IMG/VR virus record: IMGVR_UViG_3300041956_000313
Coordinates: 1-64,000 of that record
Reading direction: 5' to 3' (one strand)
DNA: 64,000 nt
From: a virus
Every line of letters begins with the position of its first letter. Within the stretch, counting starts at the first letter, position 1. Shown here piece by piece: positions 16,627 to 24,741 of the stretch. A program made the translations under genes and the position numbers. Below the pieces are notes generated by a model. That model was not told where the DNA came from, did no database searches, and saw nothing but the letters and a program-made list of their open reading frames with translations.

Positions 16627-17708
16627 GTTTGATAGTCACGACCGATCCGCATTTTACTAGCAATCCTGATCACTGGTATCGCTGGAGCTTGTTCGATTTT
16701 TTGCGACTGCGGGCGCGCAAGATGATCAGAGAGGGAAGATCAGTAGACAAGCCTAACCTGATCATCTGCGGTGACATGACTGAAGCGAAGTCCGGGCACA
16801 GCGCCGAACTCGTCAACCGACTCACGCAGGAGATTGCTCGCGCGACCGACGACTTTGAGACCATATTTCTAATGAAGGGCAACCACGATTCGTTACCGGG
16901 CGGTGAATCGTTCTTCAAGTTCTTGCAATTCGTGCCCGATGTCAGGTGGGCAGATAATTTTTACTTTGCGGGTGAGGGTGAGACACGGTTTTTGCTCGTG
17001 CCGTTCGGATCGGATTACACGAAAGTACGCAAGAAGGTGCGCATGGAAAAGTGCAAGTTCGTTTTCATGCACGATACGGTGATGGGCGCGCGCGCCGCGA
17101 ATGAACATGCACTCGGAGGAGTAGTGCTGCCAAAGATGCTCGACATCTCCGGTGTGCGTGTCTACTCCGGTGACATTCACACGCGGCAGAAGTGCGGCCC
17201 GGTCGAGTACATCGGGACGCCCTACCCCGTCGACTTCGACGAGAGTCATGCGTGTCGTGTGCTCGAAATAAGTGACTCGGGCAAGGTGACTTCGGTGCCC
17301 ACGAACATCATTCGCAAGCACACTCTCACGGTGAAGAGCTCGCGTGACTTGCAGAAGCAGTTGCGAGGCACGACGTCGGGCGATCAGGTGAAGGTGCGCT
17401 GGGTCATGGCAGCATCCGACTTAGCGCGGTCTAGCGCGCTGTTCAAGATCATCACGAATCTCTGCACCGATGCCGGCGTAGTGTGCACGGGCGGAGTCGA
17501 GTTTATCTTTGACAAGGGGGCGGGCGCACACTCGATTCAATTTGAGTCGGGTGACACGGATGCACAGCGCACTGCGCATGACATCTTCACTGAATTCGTG
17601 AAGCTGAAGCGCTTGCGACGTCCGTTGATCAACTCCGGCCGCAAGATCATGCGAGGGCGTCTGCGGAACACGGGCGATCCGTACTCACCCAAGGGCGAGT
17701 GTTTCTAA
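16623..17708 (+). CDS. sbcD: SbcD-like metallophosphoesterase nuclease subunit
   Basis: 361 residues, GGAGG ribosome site. The five phosphoesterase motifs are visible: DPH (8-10), ICGDM (about 51), MKGNHD (about 85), MHD, and YSGDIHTRQ. It pairs with the SbcC-like ATPase at 17918 (equivalent to T4 gp46/gp47) and would process DNA ends for recombination. The gene between them is a LuxR-type DNA-binding domain. Confidence 0.88.
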   Translation: MSLIVTTDPHFTSNPDHWYRWSLFDFLRLRARKMIREGRSVDKPNLIICGDMTEAKSGHSAELVNRLTQEIARATDDFETIFLMKGNHDSLPGGESFFKFLQFVPDVRWADNFYFAGEGETRFLLVPFGSDYTKVRKKVRMEKCKFVFMHDTVMGARAANEHALGGVVLPKMLDISGVRVYSGDIHTRQKCGPVEYIGTPYPVDFDESHACRVLEISDSGKVTSVPTNIIRKHTLTVKSSRDLQKQLRGTTSGDQVKVRWVMAASDLARSSALFKIITNLCTDAGVVCTGGVEFIFDKGAGAHSIQFESGDTDAQRTAHDIFTEFVKLKRLRRPLINSGRKIMRGRLRNTGDPYSPKGECF

Positions 17709-17921
17709 GTGCCGAGGCGCAAGCGGTTGGAGTTGACTGCTGTAGAGCGCGAGATTTTGCAGCATGTGGCAGATGGTAGTTCTGACAAAGTAATTTCCGT
17801 GAAGCTGCGCATGAGCAAGCCCCGAGTTTCGTATTACGTGCGTGCTTGCTGTACGAAACTAAAAGCACTTAGTCGTGTGCATGCCGTTGCTATTGCGATC
17901 AGGAAGGGCCTTCTGAAATGA
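17709..17921 (+). CDS. Stand-alone LuxR/GerE-type helix-turn-helix protein
   Basis: 70 residues, GTG start. Nearly the whole protein is a LuxR-type domain: ELTAVEREILQHVADGSS, DKVISVKLRMSKPRVSYYV, then KLKALSRVHAVAIAIRKGLL, matching the family's 'LT.rE.evL..va.G', 'V..h..ki..KL' and 'R..A...a...gl' positions. There is no receiver or ligand domain. Located exactly between the SbcD and SbcC genes and coupled to sbcC by ATGA, so it may control this operon or bind DNA constitutively. Confidence 0.75.
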   Translation: MPRRKRLELTAVEREILQHVADGSSDKVISVKLRMSKPRVSYYVRACCTKLKALSRVHAVAIAIRKGLLK

Positions 17922-19747
17922 AGATTACGTCCGTTCGTGCTCGCAACTTCCGGACGCTTGCCGACGTCCGGCTAGACCTAGACCGGCCGGCAGGTCTGTA
18001 CTTCATGACCGGCCGGAACCTAGACCGGCCGCGACTCGGGTCCAACGGTATCGGCAAATCCTCCCTGTTTAACGCGTTGTACTGGTCTCTGTACGGCGTT
18101 ACGACGGACGGCATGCGTGCGGAGGGGCTCTGCGGACCGGCCGGCTCAGCCTATTCTGCGATGGTTAAAATGCAGGTCGCAGAACGCACGGAGAAGGTTT
18201 ATAGGGGGTGGAATCCGAACCGGTTGCTCCGTGACGGCCGGCCGGTATCGGCCGTCTCCGACCTTGTGCGGCTGTCACCAGAGGAGTTTCAAGCGACTGT
18301 TCTGATGTGCCAGTCCGGTGAGATGCTCCTGGACTTCACACCAGCAAAGCGACTCGAACTGGTAGGCGCGTCGCTCAACCTAGACATCTGGTCTGAGCAC
18401 AGCAGAGCTGCGCAGCTCCGCGCCGCGAAACTGGCTGAGCAGCATGCACGCCTGGAAGAGTGGCGGGTCGGCAAAGAAGCCGTCATAACGGCACTGCGTG
18501 AGCTCGATGTGTCTAGCAAGCTGAAAGCTTGGGAGCGCGACCGAAAAAAGAATCTTCGGGCGATGAAGGCACGGCTGACTGATCAGAAGGCCGCACTCGC
18601 GACGCTCACCGCGGCCTTCAAGAAAGTCGTGAAGGAAAAAGAAGCTGTCGAGGAAAAAATCAAACGGCTAGCACCGACATCCGTGAGCGGACACGATGAC
18701 ACCGGAGACCGTGACAAGCAGCTTGCAGCGGTTACACGTGCGACAGTCGAGCTAGAGGCAATCAAGAAGCAACTAAAGCAGTTTTGTGTGTACGAGGATG
18801 GGCAGTGGCATGCGACTACTCATTGTGATGCATGTGGTTCTGACTTGACGCACAAGCAAGTTAAAAAACGAATCGAGATTCTGTTGGTGTTGTCTCGGGC
18901 GGCAATAGCAAAGAAGGATGAGGCGAGTCTCGTGCTAGAGACTGCTGACAAACGCCGTGAGCGCGACCGACGTGCAGAGGAACGCAAGGCAAACTTTCTA
19001 GCCGACCTTGAGCGCGAGAGGAAAGACGCTGGCGATCGTTCGTTAAATCTGATGTTCGAGATAAATCGAGTCACTACGCTGTGCAAAGACTTACGCTCGA
19101 ACATCGCGAAAGAGCGGCACGCAAAGAATCCGTACGCCGATCAGGAAGAGTCGCGACTGCGCAAGCTGCACATGGCACGAATACAGCTTGCGAACATCAA
19201 CGAAGAACGCGAATTTGCACATCGCCGGCACGATCGCGCCGAGTGGTGGGTACGTGGCTTCAAGGAAGTGCGTTACTACGTGCTGCAGGAAGCGCTTAAC
19301 GAGCTCACCGCGGTAACTCAGATGCACGCACAGCAGATGGGCATGAAGGGCTTCAACGTCGTATTCATCGCGGAGCGTGAGAACAAATCCGGCTCGACGT
19401 CGAATACATTCGACGTGCAGATTCACACGCCGTATCGCAAAGAGCCGATGCCGCTGAGGGCATTGTCAGGCGGTGAGCAGGCGCGACTCAGACTCGCGTC
19501 AGCATTCGCAGGCTCGGATTTGATACTGCGACGTCGCAACGTGCTGTGCAATCTCGAAGTGTACGACGAGCCGACACAGCATTTGTCACCGGAAGGCATT
19601 GAGGATGTGATCGGCATCTTGCGTAATCGAGCTCTCGTGTCCGGCCGGCAAATCTGGTTCGTTGATCATCACAGCATCAGCTCGGGCAGGTTCGATGACA
19701 TCGTATATCTAGAACTCAAAGACAACCAAACGAGGATCGTGACATGA
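17918..19747 (+). CDS. sbcC: SbcC-like SMC-family ATPase
   Basis: 609 residues. Walker A GSNGIGKS (41-48), two coiled-coil arms (about 150-270 and 320-440), zinc hook C303-x2-C306, ABC signature LSGGEQAR (about 516), Walker B LEVYDEP (about 545-551) and a D-loop. It is short for SbcC (about 1000 residues), near the size of T4 gp46. Ahead of Walker A, an LDRP motif occurs twice and is encoded by a 13-base DNA repeat. With SbcD it forms an end-processing nuclease. Confidence 0.9.
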   Translation: MKITSVRARNFRTLADVRLDLDRPAGLYFMTGRNLDRPRLGSNGIGKSSLFNALYWSLYGVTTDGMRAEGLCGPAGSAYSAMVKMQVAERTEKVYRGWNPNRLLRDGRPVSAVSDLVRLSPEEFQATVLMCQSGEMLLDFTPAKRLELVGASLNLDIWSEHSRAAQLRAAKLAEQHARLEEWRVGKEAVITALRELDVSSKLKAWERDRKKNLRAMKARLTDQKAALATLTAAFKKVVKEKEAVEEKIKRLAPTSVSGHDDTGDRDKQLAAVTRATVELEAIKKQLKQFCVYEDGQWHATTHCDACGSDLTHKQVKKRIEILLVLSRAAIAKKDEASLVLETADKRRERDRRAEERKANFLADLERERKDAGDRSLNLMFEINRVTTLCKDLRSNIAKERHAKNPYADQEESRLRKLHMARIQLANINEEREFAHRRHDRAEWWVRGFKEVRYYVLQEALNELTAVTQMHAQQMGMKGFNVVFIAERENKSGSTSNTFDVQIHTPYRKEPMPLRALSGGEQARLRLASAFAGSDLILRRRNVLCNLEVYDEPTQHLSPEGIEDVIGILRNRALVSGRQIWFVDHHSISSGRFDDIVYLELKDNQTRIVT

Positions 19748-20472
19748 CGACGATTGCGTGGGACGGCAAGCTTCTCGCGGCGGATAGAATGTCGATTACC
19801 GGATATCTGAAACACCAATTGAACAAGCTTCACTATCTAGCGCGGCCGGGGCAGCAACTGCTGTTCGGCTCATCCGGTGATTACGATGCCGGACTAGCTG
19901 TGCTCAATTGGCTGAAGGAAGGCGGTGACTACACGACGGGCAAAGACTCGCCGTCACTTGAGCGCGAGGGCGCGTTCTCCGGCTTGTTGGTAGTTCTGTC
20001 GGCGGCGAGTTTGTCACCGCGGGTCTATCATCTGCATGAGAGATGCATCGGCGTGCCGATAGCGTCACTGCCGTTTTATGCGATCGGCTCCGGCCGCGAG
20101 TTCGCGATTGCGGCAATGAGGCTAGGACTGAATGCTCTGCAAGCGGTGCAAGTCGCTTCGGAGCTAGATCACGCGACGGGCAGTGGTCTTTCGTGGCGTG
20201 ATCTAGAAGGCAACTATGGCACTATGAGTGATGTGAGTGTCGAGTCCGGCCGTGTGTCACACATCACAGAGTCTGAGTTAGGCGCGCTCAAGGGTGCGTG
20301 GGAGAAAGAGTTAGAGGGCGGACATTTCGAGTGGGCTGAGTTTACCGCGTGGCTGCAGCGTGATCCGCAGTCGCACCGCTCGTTGCTAGCACTCTTGCAG
20401 CAGAACGCACCCGACCGCTTCGAGCGTTCGGAGTTGTGCGCTTGGCAGCAGAACAGCAGAACACATCCGTAG
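19744..20472 (+). CDS. HslV/proteasome-like Ntn hydrolase
   Basis: 242 residues. N-terminus MTTIAWDGKLLAADRMS matches HslV/proteasome beta subunits, where Met removal exposes a nucleophilic Thr; the Asp in AADR and a Lys in LNKLHYL occupy the usual catalytic positions. FYAIGSGREFAIAAMRLGLNA matches the conserved GSG...A...G helix. The C-terminal ~60 residues are extra. Targets are unknown; no HslU-like ATPase is seen nearby. ATGA-coupled to sbcC and last gene of the left-hand operon. Confidence 0.75.
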   Translation: MTTIAWDGKLLAADRMSITGYLKHQLNKLHYLARPGQQLLFGSSGDYDAGLAVLNWLKEGGDYTTGKDSPSLEREGAFSGLLVVLSAASLSPRVYHLHERCIGVPIASLPFYAIGSGREFAIAAMRLGLNALQAVQVASELDHATGSGLSWRDLEGNYGTMSDVSVESGRVSHITESELGALKGAWEKELEGGHFEWAEFTAWLQRDPQSHRSLLALLQQNAPDRFERSELCAWQQNSRTHP

Positions 20473-20493
20473 TGAGTCTTTCACTGCTGAAAC

Positions 20494-20519
20494 GAAAACG
20501 GGCCGCATCTGCGGCCCGT
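20494..20519 (-). terminator. Minus-strand terminator between convergent operons
   Basis: Perfect 10-bp stem, ACGGGCCGCA (20498-20507) with TGCGGCCCGT (20510-20519). On the minus strand it is followed by TTTTCGTTT, so it ends the minus-strand operon; on the + strand there is no T-run, though the hairpin may also slow the left operon's transcription. Confidence 0.85.
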
Positions 20520-20541
20520 CTCGTGTCAGCTTCGAGTGCGG

Positions 20542-21105
20542 TTACTTCTTCAGCATCCGGGTCGGGAACTGATTGAACAGCTTGCCGTGGACGGAGACGT
20601 TCACGATCATCTGAGTCTTCCACCGCTGTGTCTCACCGGCTGCAGTGACGACCGTCAGCACGCTGTGCCCCCATACGTGTGAGCCGGCGAGTTCTGCCGC
20701 GGTCACATCACCGACTTTCGAGATGAGTTTCAGGACAAACGCGTCGTACTCGACTGCCGCTTCGTCGCGCGCGATCTTCACGAAGCGCTCGACGCTGTCA
20801 GTATCGACTTCTACGCAGTAGTCGGCGCTCCGGAAGTCGACGAACTTGCCGTCAACGAACTTGTTGTCATTGAGGCCGCGCGTGAGCGAGTCATACAGCC
20901 TGCGCTTGCCCTGCGCGACGGCGAAATCTTTGCGTCCCATGCGGATGCTGTTAGCGCGCGGCGCTACGGCGTTGATGCGGCCGTCGACGTCAGCAAGCGC
21001 TTTGGTGATGTCGGCAACGACTTCGCGCGCGTGCCTCTCAGCGCGAGCAACCGCATCTGACTTGAGGGGCATCACAGCAACGTAAACCGGGTGAGTCGTG
21101 TTCAT
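20542..21105 (-). CDS. Unrecognised minus-strand protein
   Basis: 187 residues; ATG at 21103-21105 with a GGAG ribosome site on the minus strand. The N-terminal half has a helical segment with regular Ala/Val/Asp (RAEREVV-like ADITKALADVD) and the rest is mixed alpha/beta. It is followed by a minus-strand terminator and preceded by a small minus-strand gene, together the only minus-strand genes in the window. No family recognised. Confidence 0.82.
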   Translation of the reverse strand: MNTTHPVYVAVMPLKSDAVARAERHAREVVADITKALADVDGRINAVAPRANSIRMGRKDFAVAQGKRRLYDSLTRGLNDNKFVDGKFVDFRSADYCVEVDTDSVERFVKIARDEAAVEYDAFVLKLISKVGDVTAAELAGSHVWGHSVLTVVTAAGETQRWKTQMIVNVSVHGKLFNQFPTRMLKK

Positions 21106-21123
21106 CTTTGCTTTCTCCGTCTC

Positions 21124-21303
21124 TTACAGCTTGACGACTTTGTAGATAATCGGCATGAGGCCGGGGTGCTTCTGCGCACGACGTGACATGCCGACAGTGA
21201 TTTGATTCCACGCAGTGTCGCGTGCCTGATTTTCGTCGGTAGCGGTGACAACAACTTTCCGGTCCCGGTTGCGCATGTTGTAGGTGACTTCGAACTTGTT
21301 CAT
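21124..21303 (-). CDS. Small unrecognised minus-strand protein
   Basis: 59 residues, minus strand, start at 21303 with GAGGG about 7 bases upstream. Sequence begins MNKFEVTYNMRNRDRKVVV, then TATDENQARDTAWNQI. The strand-strand-helix pattern, with a DENQARDTAW helix like the 'ENAxxxA' helix of many small phage alpha-beta proteins, suggests a compact fold. First gene of the minus-strand operon, 30-odd bases downstream of a good sigma-70-like promoter. Confidence 0.75.
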   Translation of the reverse strand: MNKFEVTYNMRNRDRKVVVTATDENQARDTAWNQITVGMSRRAQKHPGLMPIIYKVVKL

Positions 21304-21683
21304 TTGCCTGCCCTCTGCGTTAGTGATTCGATGTGTCTAGATTAGCTATTTGCGGGCGTAGAGACAAGTACCAAAACGAATATTTTCGGGTAAATCACAG
21401 TATATTTTCGCTGCCAACGCTGACTCGAATGAAGTGCGTTACAACCAATTCTGAGGCTGTCAGTACCGAGCTCGTGCCGACCCGTCACCGTATATATCTG
21501 GTAACAAACGTGGTAGCAGAGCCCCTCAGAATTGGTTATAGAAGCATGTATTTTTTACAATACAACCGCACACAAATAGTGCGAAAATATCCTGAAAAAT
21601 AGTGCGAAATTGGTTGTATCTGTGCCCGTAGAACAGTTACTATGTGCACGTCGGATCAATCAACTAGTGCAGAGGGCAAGACA
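21304..21683 (+). promoter_or_regulatory. Divergent, AT-rich control region with inverted and direct repeats
   Basis: 380 bases without a gene between divergent operons. It holds AACCAATTCTGAGG (21443-21456) inverted at 21524-21537; ACAACCAATT (21441-21450) inverted at 21608-21617; ATATTTTCG at 21380 and 21402 inverted at 21582-21590; AAATAGTGCGAAA directly repeated at 21574 and 21597; and TGCCCGTAGAACAGT (21623-21637), found again at 39471. A possible + strand -10 TACTAT is at 21639-21644. The pattern fits operators for one or more regulators, or a replication origin. Confidence 0.7.
21339..21367 (-). promoter_or_regulatory. Sigma-70-like promoter of the minus-strand operon
   Basis: On the minus strand: -35 TTGTCT (21367-21362), 17-bp spacer, -10 TAATCT (21344-21339), then the start codon at 21303. 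Confidence 0.6.
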
Positions 21684-22067
21684 ATGAACAAGCAGATTCG
21701 AGTGAAGATGGATGCGGATGCGGTTGAGATGCTGAAGAAAGGCGCGATCGGCATCGCGTCCGAGCTCGCCGCGCGCTACAACACGAGTTATGCGGATGCG
21801 GCTGACGCGGTCGCCGAAGCTGCGCGCGATTTGGGCATCACGATCATCGGCACTGACGTTGCTCGTGCACGTGCTGTCGACAACGCGAAGCAATCGAACG
21901 CGGACAAGATCGAGGGCGCACTCCGAGGCAATGCGCTGCTGTCAACGATCGGTGAACTCGCGGTCGCAACCGGTTTGTCAGAGTCGCAGGTCGGCCGTGC
22001 TCTGAAAGATGAACGCTTTGAGCGCATGCAGGACCGCGGCGGCTTGATCTGGTGGCGGCTGAAGTAA
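21684..22067 (+). CDS. Probable winged-helix DNA-binding regulator
   Basis: 127 residues from ATG 21684 (GAGGG ribosome site). The N-terminal half is helical (MDADAVEMLKKGAIGIASELA). The C-terminal ~50 residues look like a winged helix: LLSTIGELAVATGLSESQVGRALKDE, then RFERMQDRGGLIWWRL as wing. Located right after the repeat-rich control region, so it is the best candidate for binding those repeats. No named family. Confidence 0.7.
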   Translation: MNKQIRVKMDADAVEMLKKGAIGIASELAARYNTSYADAADAVAEAARDLGITIIGTDVARARAVDNAKQSNADKIEGALRGNALLSTIGELAVATGLSESQVGRALKDERFERMQDRGGLIWWRLK

Positions 22068-22086
22068 TCACAACGGAGTAACGAAC

Positions 22087-22431
22087 ATGACAACGAACAG
22101 AGACCGCGACAACGAACTGACTACGGTGCTCGGACTGATCGCCGGCTATGACAGCGGCACACTCGCACACGCGCAGTACTTCAACATCGAAGCCGCCCGT
22201 GCACGTGTGCGCGTTCTGCGCGCGTCGATCAAATACCGGCTTGTCGGTCTCGCCGAACTCCGCGACTTCTTCTCTGGACATTTGTCCGAGGCGCAGTTTG
22301 ATGAACTACTCGCGCACGAGGGTCAACTCGTGACGGTCGTCTCGGAAGAGACGGAGGGCTATTACAACGTCGTCACCGCGGCCGGCTACAAGATCAAGGG
22401 ACTCAGCGCATTTCATCTCGAATTGCTGTAA
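22087..22431 (+). CDS. Unrecognised protein
   Basis: 114 residues, AACGGAG ribosome site. Contains RDRDNELTTVLGLIAGYDSGTLA and a C-terminal beta segment (GQLVTVVSEETEGYYNVVT). Follows the winged-helix gene by 19 bases and is closed by a strong terminator, so the two form a short operon. Confidence 0.75.
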   Translation: MTTNRDRDNELTTVLGLIAGYDSGTLAHAQYFNIEAARARVRVLRASIKYRLVGLAELRDFFSGHLSEAQFDELLAHEGQLVTVVSEETEGYYNVVTAAGYKIKGLSAFHLELL

Positions 22432-22462
22432 TACACGCGCACAGCGCGCTTCGAGTTGAGAG

Positions 22463-22493
22463 ACGGCCGGCTAATCACCGGCCGTTTTCTTTT
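22463..22493 (+). terminator. Rho-independent terminator
   Basis: Stem ACGGCCGG (22463-22470) with CCGGCCGT (22478-22485), 7-base loop, then TTTCTTTT. Confidence 0.88.
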
Positions 22494-22511
22494 GTGTGCG
22501 TATATCTGTGC

Positions 22512-22757
22512 ATGTTCTACCAAATACTCAAATTGCGGTGTGACTCGCGTGTCACGAATCCAGTTGACGAGCACGACACTGTGCAGTGCTGTCATGAAGC
22601 GACGTTCAAGGGCAAAAGCTCTGAACCGGAATACGAAGCTATGCGTGCCGGCTGGCGTTGGGACTTGACGCGTCGATGTTGGTGTCCGAAGCATGCTCGT
22701 GCAGAGCTGCCGGAGACGTTCGTAAAACCGAAACTCAAGAGAAGGGAGAGAAGATGA
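22512..22757 (+). CDS. Small cysteine-containing protein
   Basis: 81 residues from ATG 22512. Pattern CDSRVTNPVDEHDTV, then EYEAMRAGWRWDLTRRCWCPKH, with a basic C-terminus. The 'GWRWD...CWCPKH' part resembles short phage zinc-binding proteins. Coupled by ATGA to the next membrane protein gene. Confidence 0.65.
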   Translation: MFYQILKLRCDSRVTNPVDEHDTVQCCHEATFKGKSSEPEYEAMRAGWRWDLTRRCWCPKHARAELPETFVKPKLKRRERR

Positions 22758-22966
22758 TTGCGCTAGCGATTTTGATGATCATGTTAGGCGCTGTGACGGT
22801 GCTGAGCACGGGCTACGGTTTGTTCGTCGCTATCGGGTGCTGGATAGAGTATCGCGGCGCGCCGGAATGGTGGGCAAGCGGGGACACGAAGATGTTCATC
22901 GTAGTCGTGTCAGCGTTCTTGATTGGGTGCGTGTTCATGTGGGCAGGAGCAGACTTGCTGTTGTGA
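22754..22966 (+). CDS. Small two-helix membrane protein
   Basis: 70 residues. Two hydrophobic segments: about 2-27 (IALAILMIMLGAVTVLSTG) and about 46-69 (MFIVVVSAFLIGCVFMWAGA). Size and topology would fit a small holin or superinfection-type protein, but no lysin lies beside it, so the role stays open. Coupled on both sides (ATGA, GTGA). Confidence 0.65.
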   Translation: MIALAILMIMLGAVTVLSTGYGLFVAIGCWIEYRGAPEWWASGDTKMFIVVVSAFLIGCVFMWAGADLLL

Positions 22967-23277
22967 GTACACACGCGCAGAAGATGAAGAAACACCGGCT
23001 TGAGCGCGTCAAGCTCAAGGGTGAGATGGCCGTACGATTCCGCAAGCTGTATCGGCACAGAATCAGTGGGCTCATCGACATACACTTGCATGATGTTCGC
23101 GTCGAGCAGTTACCTACGTTGATCGAGAGCTTCGGGCAAGACGTGTATCTGCAAGGAATTCTCGATGGCATTCAGGTAGCGCAGAACAATCCGGATTTTG
23201 TGAAGGAGTTGATGAATGACACTCAAGAAGCGGCCACGCCGCGATCCGCAGAAGTCGACTGGGAAGGTTCAGGCTAG
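22963..23277 (+). CDS. Unrecognised basic protein
   Basis: 104 residues from GTG 22963, overlapping the previous stop. Basic N-terminus (MKKHRLERVKLKGEMAVRF), then HDVRVEQLPTLIESFGQDV and a helical end. No family recognised. Its end overlaps the next gene by 62 bases. Confidence 0.6.
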   Translation: MSTHAQKMKKHRLERVKLKGEMAVRFRKLYRHRISGLIDIHLHDVRVEQLPTLIESFGQDVYLQGILDGIQVAQNNPDFVKELMNDTQEAATPRSAEVDWEGSG

Positions 23278-24001
23278 TATTTGCGGAGAAATTTTCGAGG
23301 ACGGACCGAATAGAAAGCAGCAGAGGATGTGCATGCGTCTGAAAGGGCATTCAGGCAAGCACGATGACCTGCAGCCGACAGGAAAGCAACGGGGTGAAGA
23401 TTCAAAGCTTCAGGATAAACCGTTAGTGCGCACGTCGGAATGGCCCTACGCTGCGGCGTTGTGCAATGAGCTGCTGAATAACGGTCCGCCGCATTACACG
23501 TGTCAGCGCCCGAAAGGGCACAAGGGCGAGCACTCGAATTATTCCTGCGTCGACAAGAATCTCAAAGAGAGCCCGATTCCTTTCGACAAACTCACTGATA
23601 AGGAGCGCAAGAGTCTCGGTCATGCGCGACCAGAGTCGTCTGCCTCAGCGATAGAGAAGCAGTTCATGAAGATCGGAACTGAACTTGCGCAGCAAGTCAT
23701 GGGCAGCGTGAATTTGGTAGACGAGTTGACCGGCAAGTCAGCAAGTGAGCGTGTGGAAGAACTTCTCGCATCGTCACTGGTGCCGTCAGATGAGCACATG
23801 CCGAAGTTCGTCTTGGGATTTTTAAGAAAGGGCGACCACAAGTACAACGAGCTCGTTAAGCTAATCTGGACGCGCATTCAGAAGAAAGAGGAATTCACGC
23901 AGATAGCAGTGAGATTGCGGCAAGTCATGAGTCAGCAGTTCACTGAAGGCTGGCGTCAGGGCAAGAACGAGGAAGCAGCAGAGAAAACTCACGGCAGTTG
24001 A
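23216..24001 (+). CDS. Protein with two C-x-GHxGxH zinc-like motifs
   Basis: 261 residues, GGAG ribosome site. Two related motifs, CMRLKGHSGKHDD (about 40) and CQRPKGHKGEHSN (about 100), each preceded by another Cys, suggest two small zinc knuckles of the 'C...GH.G.H' kind common in phage and actinobacterial proteins. The C-terminal half is helical (KYNELVKLIWTRIQKKEEF). Function unknown. Confidence 0.7.
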   Translation: MTLKKRPRRDPQKSTGKVQASICGEIFEDGPNRKQQRMCMRLKGHSGKHDDLQPTGKQRGEDSKLQDKPLVRTSEWPYAAALCNELLNNGPPHYTCQRPKGHKGEHSNYSCVDKNLKESPIPFDKLTDKERKSLGHARPESSASAIEKQFMKIGTELAQQVMGSVNLVDELTGKSASERVEELLASSLVPSDEHMPKFVLGFLRKGDHKYNELVKLIWTRIQKKEEFTQIAVRLRQVMSQQFTEGWRQGKNEEAAEKTHGS

Positions 24002-24071
24002 AGTCAGCAGTGCCACTGTAGTTTCATCTGAGCCCTCAAGAAACTTGGTATCGGGGCAAGAGAGCAGAAAG

Positions 24072-24722
24072 ATGAAACTTAGAGAAAGGCCGAGAAACAT
24101 CCCAAGGCAGCGCGGCAAGCGCGGCCCCGACAAACGTCCGCGCAAACTGCGTAGCGAGCATCGTTACGACAGAGACACGACCCAGTCGGAAGCTTTCAAG
24201 TTAGAGGACTATTTGCTGCCGCCGTGCTCCGTCATCAGGACTGACCGCACGAAGAGAACTGCATGGATCGGTGAGGGTCAGAAAACTGAAACTCGCTATG
24301 ACGCTACGCCGACGATTGCCGCGAGCCGACAGCATCTCACGCCCATCATGATCGACAAGATTTACGAGATAGTGCTGCAGACTCACTCACTCGAATGTGC
24401 AGCCGGCATTCTCTGCATACCGACGTTTACCGTGCAGCGATGGATGCAAGAAGGCAAGAAGGTAGCTGAAGACATTGCATCAGGAAAACCGCACAGACGA
24501 CAGCACGTCTTGCAGTACGAGCTCTATATCCGGATCACGCAAGCTAGATTCGTGAAGCTCGCCGAGAAGCGTGCCCGGATTCTCCGCAACAAGAATGACA
24601 GCAGTGCTTTCCGCACGTTCAAAGTTCTCGAAGCTCTGGACACGGAAAACTTCGGTTTCAACAGAGGCAAGAGCACGACTGCAGCCGATGCATTGCCGCT
24701 GGCTGATGAGGCGTATATGTAA
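24072..24722 (+). CDS. Terminase small subunit-like helix-turn-helix protein
   Basis: 216 residues. Very basic N-terminus, then an HTH block LTPIMIDKIYEIVLQTHSLE, CAAGILCIPTFTVQRWMQEG, followed by long helices and FKVLEALDTENFGF. This order (HTH with 'W..G', helices, 'LE...p..fG') is typical of phage TerS or transposase-like HTH proteins. It lies 21 kb from the large terminase gene, which is unusual, so it could be another HTH protein of the same fold. Confidence 0.45.
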   Translation: MKLRERPRNIPRQRGKRGPDKRPRKLRSEHRYDRDTTQSEAFKLEDYLLPPCSVIRTDRTKRTAWIGEGQKTETRYDATPTIAASRQHLTPIMIDKIYEIVLQTHSLECAAGILCIPTFTVQRWMQEGKKVAEDIASGKPHRRQHVLQYELYIRITQARFVKLAEKRARILRNKNDSSAFRTFKVLEALDTENFGFNRGKSTTAADALPLADEAYM

Positions 24723-24741
24723 GCCGGAGGTAAAGCAAATC

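Noticed and set aside
22754-22966. Holin assignment for the two-helix membrane protein
   Set aside because: Topology fits but no lysin is adjacent and no sequence family supports it; kept as membrane protein only.
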